From the NCBI GenBank assembly GCA_964649195.1, contig CAZYPK010000007.1:1-64000 (forward strand): a stretch of DNA of 64,000 bases, read 5' to 3'. The position numbers and the translations under genes are program-made. The notes below the pieces were generated by a model. That model was not told the origin of the DNA. It worked only from the letters and a program-made list of their open reading frames with translations, and did not search any database. The stretch's first letter is position 1; each line of letters starts with the position of its first letter. This DNA is from JTS-RE9 sp964649195. Its GTDB lineage: Bacteria; Planctomycetota; Phycisphaerae; Phycisphaerales; Phycisphaeraceae. This document shows, piece by piece, positions 1 through 7,122 of this stretch.

Positions 1-32
1 GACGGGCTTCGCAAACGAACGGCTCGGCGGGA

Positions 33-97
33 GCCTCGCCCTCCCGGAGCCTCGCTCTCCCGGCGGCCTCGCCCTCCCGGAGCCTCGCTCTCCCGGC
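33..97. repeat. Tandem pair of a 32-bp GC-rich direct repeat
   Basis: The 32-base unit at 33-64, starting GCCTCGCCCTCCCGG, is repeated perfectly at 66-97, giving a 33-bp period. Each unit itself contains two near-copies of a CCTCGC-CTCCCGG element. It lies upstream of the lipoprotein gene in non-coding DNA. There are only two copies and no unique spacers, so it is not CRISPR. The function is unknown; it could be a fragment of a dispersed GC-rich intergenic repeat. Confidence 0.85.
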
Positions 98-246
98 GGG
101 AGGCTTCCGCTCTTCCGCCATATGCCTTTACCCTGACCTCAACGAATCTCAATTATCCTTCACCGGTAGCCGACGTTAGAATGAGTGGTCCGGTACCACC
201 TGGCGCGATCGCCACCGAACGGGGTTGTTGAATGAGGAATGTTGAC

Positions 247-1485
247 ATGCAAGTGAAATCCGCTGCGATGCTGCTGTCGGTCCTGCTGCTGGGCCTGTTC
301 ACGGTCGGTTGTGACAACGGGGGGCCGGGAGCGCCCACCTCGAAGGACTCCGGTGATTCCGGTGGCAAGGCCATCAGGCTGGTGAGCCTTTCGCCGGCGC
401 TGACGCAGATCATCCGCGACATGGGGCATGGGCAACTGATCGTGGGTGTGGATGATTCGCACGCCCTGGTTTTCGACAAGCTGGAGACGCCCACCGTCGG
501 GCCTTATGACAACGCCAGCGCCGAGGAGATCATCGGGCTGAATCCGACGCATGTGCTGGTGATGGCGGGCAGGGAGGGGCCGCCGGCCGGTCTGATCAAG
601 CAGGGGGAGGCCAACGGTTTCAAGGTGGTGGCCTTCCCGGTGCCCACGGATGTCCGCGAAGTCATCGGCATCCTCATGGGCAAGTTCGTCGCCCCATCGG
701 GCATCGGCTCCGGCGATGATCGCGTTTCATCGGATCACAGCCTGGCGAATCTGCTGGGTGATGATCATGGCGCCTTGGTGGTTGCCAATGAGATGACCCG
801 TCAACTGGGGCGCATCGCCGAGCTGGCCGACAGCGCTTCGGAGCCTGGCAAGCGGCCGCAGGTGCTGGTGGTGTTCTCCCTTGAGCCTCGCGTGCAGGCG
901 GCCGGGCCGGAGACGGTGCTCGATGATCTGCTGCGTCAGTATGCCGGGGCCTATAACGCGGCGATCCCGGAGATTCGCCCGCTGACCGCCGCCGAGCTCA
1001 ACGCCATCACCGACCCGGAGAAGCGGAAGCAGGCGATTCTCGCGGCTGCGGACGACCCAGCCAAGCGGGTGGGCACCGCCCCGACGCTCGATCGTGAAAG
1101 GCTGCTCGAAGCCAGGCCGGAGGTGATTGTGCTGATCATGCCCGGCGAGCCGCCGCTTGAACCGATCGATCGGGATCCGCGACTGTTGAATCTGCGCGGG
1201 CTGGACATTCCCGCCGTGAAGAACAACCGCATCATTCTCATCAACGACAAAACCGCCTTGCTCCCGGCCACCACGCTGCCCGCGGTCGCCGCCCAGATGG
1301 CCAAGGGCATTCACCCGGCGTTGGCGCCGCAGATTGACGCCCTGTTCGCCCCCGTTCCCAAGCCGGAAGAAAAAGGCGACGATCCCCCGGACACCCCGGA
1401 CACCCCGGAAGCCCCGGCCAAGGATGAAGGTCCCAAAAGTGAACAGGATAAGGCCGAGCCGCGACTCAACGAGTCGCGGACGTGA
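247..1485 (+). CDS. BtuF/TroA-like substrate-binding lipoprotein (ABC importer family)
   Basis: Probable periplasmic lipoprotein of the helical-backbone metal-receptor fold used by cobalamin and ferri-siderophore importers. I prefer the ATG at 247 over the one at 232: GAGGA lies about 9 nt before it, and the protein then begins with a clean signal peptide, a hydrophobic stretch and a TVGC lipobox (Cys22 from this start). The family-typical opening VSLSPALTQIIRDMG follows after a Ser/Gly-rich linker, and a second lobe contains a VIVLIMPGEPP strand. About 60 C-terminal residues are Pro/Glu/Lys-rich and look like a disordered tail. No permease or ATPase gene is adjacent, so the ligand cannot be inferred. 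It could also be a stand-alone domain protein rather than a transporter component. Confidence 0.8.
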   Translation: MQVKSAAMLLSVLLLGLFTVGCDNGGPGAPTSKDSGDSGGKAIRLVSLSPALTQIIRDMGHGQLIVGVDDSHALVFDKLETPTVGPYDNASAEEIIGLNPTHVLVMAGREGPPAGLIKQGEANGFKVVAFPVPTDVREVIGILMGKFVAPSGIGSGDDRVSSDHSLANLLGDDHGALVVANEMTRQLGRIAELADSASEPGKRPQVLVVFSLEPRVQAAGPETVLDDLLRQYAGAYNAAIPEIRPLTAAELNAITDPEKRKQAILAAADDPAKRVGTAPTLDRERLLEARPEVIVLIMPGEPPLEPIDRDPRLLNLRGLDIPAVKNNRIILINDKTALLPATTLPAVAAQMAKGIHPALAPQIDALFAPVPKPEEKGDDPPDTPDTPEAPAKDEGPKSEQDKAEPRLNESRT

Positions 1486-1723
1486 ACAGCCTGAAGGGGT
1501 GCCGATCGCACCTTTTTCTTTCAGCCTCGATCAGTGCCCGGTCGTTTTCGCATCCCGTGATCCGTTGCGCGATGGTCGCTCCATTCTTGTCGCTCGCCTC
1601 CGCGACGTGTTACGTCGCGGCTCGGTTTTATCCCGAACTCAGATTCTGAGTGATTCCCCTGCTTCTTCGACGTAAACCGTTCAAATCACAGTCGTAATCG
1701 CCCGATGAACCTACGGTGCTCCG

Positions 1724-4267
1724 GTGCGCCTGGCTTGCGCTCCCGTCCCGAGGTTTAGCTTGAGGCTTGGACTTTTCCAATCTGTCGCCACCCGGCTTGT
1801 CGCCTGCCTCGTCATCGGCGGCGTGCTGATGTCCATCGGTCTGGGCATGCTCGAACTGAGCAGGTCCGAAGCGATGCTTCGACTTCAGGTCGCCCAGCGC
1901 GTCTCGCTCACCTCGCGCAATCTGCAAACCCTTTTGCGCGGCGTGCTGCACACGCAGATCAGCGACCAGCTCAAGGATTCGCTGCGCGTGGTCGCTTCCG
2001 ACAGCTACATCATGGGCGTCCGCCTCACCGCCGATGCGCAGACCCCCATCGAGATCGGCGACTGGTCGCGGGCCGACGGCGAATCCATCACCACGCGCCT
2101 CCTGCCTGAGTACGGCATGTCGTTCGACGGCGATGTCGCCTGGGACGGCATGACCATCGTGCGGGCGCCGTTCCTTCACGAAGGCAAAAACGCCTCGCTC
2201 GAAATCCTCATCGACGGCGCACGCGCCTGGCGGCAGGCGCGATCCGAAGTGTTCGGCGAGCTGCGCTCCCAGTGGTTCTTCCTGGGCGTCATGACCCTGC
2301 TGGGACTGCTGCTGCTGAGGCGATGGTTCACCGGACCGCTCTCGGATGTCGCCGATCTCGTCTCCGCAGGGGCAGGCCCCGAATCGTTCTACAACCTCTC
2401 CAACGATCTGCCCGGTGAATTCGGCCAGCTCACCGAAGCCATCGGCGGCATGCTGACGCGCCTCGAATGCGCCACCCATCGCCTGCGCCAGCGCGAACGG
2501 GCCTTCGAGAATCTCTACCAGTTCGCGCCGGCGGCGATGCTCAGCATCCAGATCGACGGCGCCATCATCGAGGCCAACCGCCGCGCCGCCACGCTGCTGG
2601 GCGTGACCCTCGAACAGGACCTGATCAAGAGGCAGGCGATGCAGTTCGTCGCGCCCGAGGATCATCCGTTGTTCCGCCAGACCATCGACCGTTTGGATCT
2701 GGACAACGCGGTCCGCTGCGAGATGCGCATCGTGGTCCGCAACCGGCTGATCGATGTGATGGTCGAAGCCACCGCCGTGCGCGATGAGGATGGCAGCCTG
2801 CGGATGATGCGGCTGTCGATGCTCGACATCAGCCAGTCCAAGCGGTTGCAGCGCCAGCTTGCCGACAAGAGCCAGCTTCTGAACCTGATCATCGATCACA
2901 TGAGCGACGCCATCGTGCTCGTCGATGCCGAGGGGCGCGTCGCGGCCCACAACCAGCAACTGGCGACGCTGCTGCATCGACGAAGCGATTCGATCACCGG
3001 GGAACTGTACGATCCGGATCACTTCTGGAGCGAGCTGGGGATCGTGGATCACGACATCTTCGCCAGCCGCCTCCGTCAGATCGAAGCCGAGGAAAAGCGG
3101 CCGGCTCATCACCGTGCCGTGACCCGCGTGGGCACCTTCCTTTTCCAGGGCATTCCCGTCAGCGACACGCACGGCACCGCGGTGGGGCGGCTGTGGGTGG
3201 TGCAGGATGTCACCGCCCAGGAACAGAACGAACGCCTGCTCCGCCAGCAGTCGCTGCAACTGGGCGCCCTCAAGCGCATCGGCTACGAACTGCGCGATGT
3301 GCGCAGCGTCAACGAGCTGCTCGCCAAGGCCGCCGACCTGCTTTATGAAATGATCGGGGTCGAGGCGGTGGGCCTGGCCATCCGCTGCGATTGCGATGGC
3401 ACGCGAAGCCGGCAGGTCATCAACCGGGGCAACGGCCCCTACCTGCTGGGGCAGAACCGTCAACTGGTGGATGCGGTCGAGCGCAGCCTCATGCCCCGCG
3501 TGCTGGGCAATCAGGATGTCTCCTTCTGGCCCGATCTGCCCCGCGGCGAAGCGTGGGTGCCGGCCTTCGAACAGGCCGGCCTCACCTGCCTGGCGGCCGG
3601 CCTGCTGCGCGGCAGCGCCGACGCGCAAGGCATCCTCTGGATCGCCCGCCGGGGTGGCGAACGCATCGAAAGGCACCACATCTACCTGCTCGAAGCCATG
3701 ATCCCCGTCATCGCCGCCCGTATCGAGTTCGCCCAGCAGCGCGAGCACATGAGGCAGATCGAACTGACCGACGCCATCACCGACCTGCCCAACCGCAGAC
3801 AGCTTGAAATATCGATGAGGCAACTGGTCAACCGCCCCGGCTCGCGCTGGTCGCTCGTGCTGGCCAGCATCGACCGCTTCCAGGAACTGAATCAGAAGCT
3901 GGGCCACGAATCAGGCGACGCCCTCCTTCGCGCCATCGCCAACGCCCTGCGCGCCAGCGTGCGAAAGTCCTGCCAGATCGTCCGCCTTTCGGGCAAGATG
4001 TTCGGCGTGCTGGCGCCGGACATCATCGATGACGCGGCCCTCGTGCTGGGCGAACGGGTCCGCCAGGTCATCGCCGCGGTGCCGGTGCAACTGGCCGACG
4101 GCGACGCCTGGGGCATGACCGCCAGCGTCGGCATCGTGTCCATCCCGGGCCAGGGCGGCGAGGTCCACGACATCATCACCCGGGCCGAAGCCCGCGTCGA
4201 AACCGCCAAACGCAACGGCCGCAACTGCGTCATCGCCGACGAATTCCCCCAGCGACAGGCGAGTTGA
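1724..4267 (+). CDS. Membrane sensor with PAS, GAF and degenerate GGDEF domains
   Basis: About 847 residues. Order read from the sequence: a transmembrane helix near residues 22-45, a periplasmic segment, a second helix near 180-200 (WFFLGVMTLLGLLLL), a HAMP-like region, PAS domains near 265-385 and 386-500, a GAF-like domain near 510-650, and a C-terminal diguanylate-cyclase fold from about 690. The fold is recognisable by DAITDLPNRRQLE and LGHESGDALLRAIA. Where active enzymes have GG(D/E)EF this protein reads SGKMF, so catalysis is unlikely; a role as a signalling or c-di-GMP/GTP-binding module is inferred. The start is uncertain: GTG at 1724, or a TTG near 1760 that would place the first helix closer to the N-terminus. 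Confidence 0.85.
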   Translation: MRLACAPVPRFSLRLGLFQSVATRLVACLVIGGVLMSIGLGMLELSRSEAMLRLQVAQRVSLTSRNLQTLLRGVLHTQISDQLKDSLRVVASDSYIMGVRLTADAQTPIEIGDWSRADGESITTRLLPEYGMSFDGDVAWDGMTIVRAPFLHEGKNASLEILIDGARAWRQARSEVFGELRSQWFFLGVMTLLGLLLLRRWFTGPLSDVADLVSAGAGPESFYNLSNDLPGEFGQLTEAIGGMLTRLECATHRLRQRERAFENLYQFAPAAMLSIQIDGAIIEANRRAATLLGVTLEQDLIKRQAMQFVAPEDHPLFRQTIDRLDLDNAVRCEMRIVVRNRLIDVMVEATAVRDEDGSLRMMRLSMLDISQSKRLQRQLADKSQLLNLIIDHMSDAIVLVDAEGRVAAHNQQLATLLHRRSDSITGELYDPDHFWSELGIVDHDIFASRLRQIEAEEKRPAHHRAVTRVGTFLFQGIPVSDTHGTAVGRLWVVQDVTAQEQNERLLRQQSLQLGALKRIGYELRDVRSVNELLAKAADLLYEMIGVEAVGLAIRCDCDGTRSRQVINRGNGPYLLGQNRQLVDAVERSLMPRVLGNQDVSFWPDLPRGEAWVPAFEQAGLTCLAAGLLRGSADAQGILWIARRGGERIERHHIYLLEAMIPVIAARIEFAQQREHMRQIELTDAITDLPNRRQLEISMRQLVNRPGSRWSLVLASIDRFQELNQKLGHESGDALLRAIANALRASVRKSCQIVRLSGKMFGVLAPDIIDDAALVLGERVRQVIAAVPVQLADGDAWGMTASVGIVSIPGQGGEVHDIITRAEARVETAKRNGRNCVIADEFPQRQAS

Positions 4268-4518
4268 AGAAGCTGTCAGCTATCAGCTGTGCGGTCCGTT
4301 CTGTGATGGGCGGTCCCTCCATGATCGGCTCTCCTCGAACCCGTGGCTGCCAAACCGTAGCGTGCGGCAGCCCTTCTCATCACCACTGTCAAACAACGCA
4401 TTGACCACCATCGCGCATTCATGATTGGGCCGACGCTGGAAACCGATTGACGAGTTCAGAACGCGGCTGATTGGTTATCCTGATATCACTACGCTTCAAA
4501 GCCTGACGGAGTGATTTG

Positions 4519-4989
4519 ATGTTTAAGAAATACTTTATCCTATCGTTGATTGTTGCTTCCGCCGCAACGAATGGTTTGTACGCAAATGACAACGGTCATG
4601 AAACGTACGCGGATTTGTACGAGGCCAGAGTCAAGCGTGCGAAGGCCACGCCGGATACGAAAGATGACTTGGCCCTGGCGACAGAGTTATTAGATGCGGC
4701 ACAACAAGCGAAGGAATTGCCGGGCTTGGTGAAACTCCTTTGTGAGAATTCGGAAGAACTGGTGCGTTCGAGTGCTGATGGTTATGAGGCGGGCGTCGCG
4801 GCCATGCGCCTTCTTGTTCAAGTCGTGCCGGAACAGCGAACAAAGGCCAATGAGCGATTGATCAAATTGGCAGAGCAACGATTTGCATCATCTGACCCTA
4901 CGCGGCGATTTGAAGGTGGAGACTACCTGCTTGACCTGCTGATCGAAGATTATACGTCGTCGACCTGCTTCAGTTCCGCAACTTTCTGA
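4519..4989 (+). pseudogene. Truncated secreted protein of unknown function
   Basis: ATG at 4519 follows GGAG at good spacing, and the product starts with a typical signal peptide (KKYFILSLIVASAATNGLYA). The rest is helical, with tetratricopeptide-like alternation, but I do not recognise a family. Codon use and base composition are less GC-rich than in the flanking genes. At about 4950-4960 the sequence changes, in another frame, into the interior of a serine recombinase. The last dozen codons of this frame (after LLIEDY) are therefore probably foreign and the gene has lost its 3' end. Confidence 0.6.
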
Positions 4990-5672
4990 GCGAACACAAC
5001 GTTGAATTGGTCAGCATCCGCGAGCAGTTCGACACATCCACGCCCTATGGAAAGTTCGCGTTGAACCTTCTCGCATCCGTCGCTGAGATGGAGCGAGATC
5101 TGATTGCAGAGCGAACTCTATCAGTGATGGAAGATCGCGCTCGCCGGGGGATGTGGAACGGCAGACCGCCTTACGGATATCACCTCGCCGAGAGTGGCGA
5201 CGGCCACCTCTTGATCGATGAAGACTTCGCTCCCATCATCCGCGAGCAATTCTTCAATGCGGCTGAAAGGCTTGGCAGTGCCGGTGCGGTCACTCGATAT
5301 CTTCAGGAACTTGGAATCGTCGTTCCCAAGCACACAACTCGTACAGATCGTGCGTTCGGTGGAAAGCCGTTCGATGCGCGACAGGTCAAGAGTGTGCTGA
5401 CAAATCGCGCCTACTTGGGCGAAGTGAACTGGGGACTAATCCAAACGCTCGATGCTCACAAAGCGATCATCGAGCGTGACCAGTTCGATCGCGTTCAGCA
5501 ACTGCTGGCTAAGTCTGCTGCGACCTGCTCCAATCCGGAGTACAAGGGGGATTACGCGTTCGTCCTCAAGCAGCTTGTTCGATGCGGTTGGTGTGGTTCC
5601 GCCATGACTCCGTGCACCGGCACGGGTCGCAGGGGTCGGCACTACTCTCCCGGGTCACAACCCTTTTCATAA
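4955..5672 (+). pseudogene. Serine recombinase remnant lacking N-terminus and C-terminus
   Basis: Read in the frame of the ORF at 5007. Recognisable segments: the end of the resolvase catalytic domain (VSIREQFDTSTPYGKF, then SVAEMERDLIAERT), the recombinase domain (RRGMWNGRPPYGYHL, VKSVLTNRAYLGEVNW), and the start of a zinc ribbon (VRCGWCGSAMTPC). The first roughly 70 residues, including the nucleophilic serine, are missing because the sequence joins the preceding gene at about 4955. The zinc ribbon stops after about 15 residues at about 5645, where unrelated sequence starts. This is an inactive relic of an older mobile element, distinct from the intact integrase near 62 kb. Confidence 0.8.
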
Positions 5673-5800
5673 GCTCTCGCGTGTAGGCCCAGTTTACAAG
5701 TGCCTGCAATCGCTGATGTAACGCAGTTGGCGTCTCGTTCGGTTCCTTCTCAGGTCCGCGACCCTCTTCATAAAACCAGTTGTTCGTGGTTAACAGGGCG
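5646..5800 (-). pseudogene. Possible short gene remnant on the minus strand
   Basis: Between the broken recombinase and the transposase leader, the minus strand reads as a plausible protein fragment: FYEEGRGPEKEPNETPTALH followed by a helical stretch ending LVNWAYTRELMKRVVT. Its composition is protein-like and it ends abruptly at the recombinase junction. I do not recognise the family. It may instead be part of the left flank of the IS element. Weakly supported. Confidence 0.25.
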
Positions 5801-5937
5801 CGAGCGCCCGCAGACGGGAGAGATATGGTCCTGGCCGGGGTGACAACCGCGCCCGCACCGGTTAAAACAGGGCCTCCGGCGGGGTTCAAATACTCTGTCA
5901 CCCGCTGCATGGAAGCGGCCCAACCACGGTAACAACC

Positions 5938-7005
5938 ATGGCCCGCTTTTTCCATCCCCTTCTGCTCCTGCTCGCCAACGCCACCCACAAGGAACTGGTC
6001 GCTCAGATCCAGTACCTGAAGGCGGAGAACCAAATTCTCCGCTCGAAGCTGCCCAAGCGGGTGACCGTGACCGCGCCTGAGCGAGCCCGCCTCGTCAAAC
6101 TGGGAAGCAAGGTGCGCAAGTTCATCGGCGAACTGATGACGATCGTCTCGCTCCGCACATTCCTGCGCTGGGTGGCAGAGACGAAGAAGCAGAAGAAGGC
6201 CAAGACAACGGCACCCAAGCGCAAGCCTGGCCGGCCGAAAACGCCAGAGGAGATCAGCGAACTGATCCTCCGCCTCGCCCGTGAGAACAGTTGGGGTTAC
6301 ACCCGCATACTCGGCGAGCTCAAAAAGCTGGGCATCAAGAGCGTGTCGAAGTCAACGGTGCGGAACATCCTCAAGGCGGCGGGCCTGGAACCCGGGCCGG
6401 ACCGAGGCGAGGGATCATGGGACGAGTTCCTGAAGATTCACGCCGAGACGCTCTGGGCGTGTGACTTCCTGAGCAAGAAGATCTGGACGATGCGCGGCCT
6501 GGTCGATTACTTTGTCATCATCTGGATCAACGTCAAGAGCCGGGAGGTGATCGTGTCCTCCGCCACCGCCGCGCCGGACACCGCGTGGGTGACGCAGCAG
6601 GCCCGTAATTTCCTGCATGATGCGAGTGAACGAGGCAAGCAGGTTGGCCACCTTATTCACGACTGGGACACGAAATTCCCAGCCCAATTCGATGCCATCT
6701 TGGAATCGCAGGGTGCGGAAGTACACCGACTTGGCCCGGTGAAGCCCAACCTCAACGCCTACGCAGAGCGTGTCATCCAATCGATCCAGCAGGAGTGCCT
6801 AGACCACTTCGTGGTGCTCGGCGAAAAGCATCTGAACCATCTGATCTGCGAGTATGTCGAGCATTACAACACGGAGCGACCTCATCGGGCGCTGGAGAAG
6901 ACACCGTTGTCGGCTGACCCGCCGGAAGCGACAACCAAAGGACAAGTGGTCTGCAAGGAGCGGCTGGGCGGGATGCTAAAGCACTATCACCGGCAGGCGG
7001 CGTGA
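5938..7005 (+). CDS. Integrase-core (rve) DDE transposase
   Basis: 355 residues. The N-terminal half has a short coiled coil (residues 17-35), a basic segment around 82-100 (KKQKKAK, KRKPGRPK) and a helix-turn-helix around 103-150 (SWGYTRILGELKKLGI). The catalytic core follows with the expected acidic triad: Asp176 in WACDFLSKK, Asp244 in HDWDTKF and Glu277 in NAYAERVIQS. It ends with YNTERPHRALEKTP, typical of this transposase superfamily (IS481/IS3-like integrase core). The frame is intact, so the enzyme may be active. Confidence 0.9.
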   Translation: MARFFHPLLLLLANATHKELVAQIQYLKAENQILRSKLPKRVTVTAPERARLVKLGSKVRKFIGELMTIVSLRTFLRWVAETKKQKKAKTTAPKRKPGRPKTPEEISELILRLARENSWGYTRILGELKKLGIKSVSKSTVRNILKAAGLEPGPDRGEGSWDEFLKIHAETLWACDFLSKKIWTMRGLVDYFVIIWINVKSREVIVSSATAAPDTAWVTQQARNFLHDASERGKQVGHLIHDWDTKFPAQFDAILESQGAEVHRLGPVKPNLNAYAERVIQSIQQECLDHFVVLGEKHLNHLICEYVEHYNTERPHRALEKTPLSADPPEATTKGQVVCKERLGGMLKHYHRQAA

Positions 7006-7122
7006 GGTGAGTAGGCGTCGGAACGGAAAGGATAGGGCAACATCTTAAGCCACTTGCTTGATGCTCTCATCTTTCGTGTGCCGCTTGATACTGCACTTGT
7101 TCCAGATGCTCTGCCGAGCGGG

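Larger units (their letters stand above)
5646..7045 (+). mobile_element. Insertion sequence with rve-type transposase (ends approximate)
   Basis: The element is defined by the intact transposase at 5938-7005 and by the abrupt interruption of the recombinase reading frame at about 5645. I could not find convincing terminal inverted repeats or a target duplication by eye, so both ends are estimates. A fragment resembling the very end of the same transposase type occurs again near 9961, which suggests repeated visits of this IS type to the locus. Confidence 0.5.

Noticed and set aside
33..97. Short CRISPR array
   Set aside because: Only two units joined almost directly, without spacers, and no cas genes in the window.
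1628..3907. 759-codon minus-strand open frame
   Set aside because: Exactly antisense to the PAS-GAF-GGDEF gene; composition is His/Gln/Asp/Ala-rich as expected from reversing GC-rich codons, with no domain.
5938..7005. Terminal inverted repeats for the IS
   Set aside because: I compared the flanks on both sides and saw no convincing match; ends are therefore left approximate.
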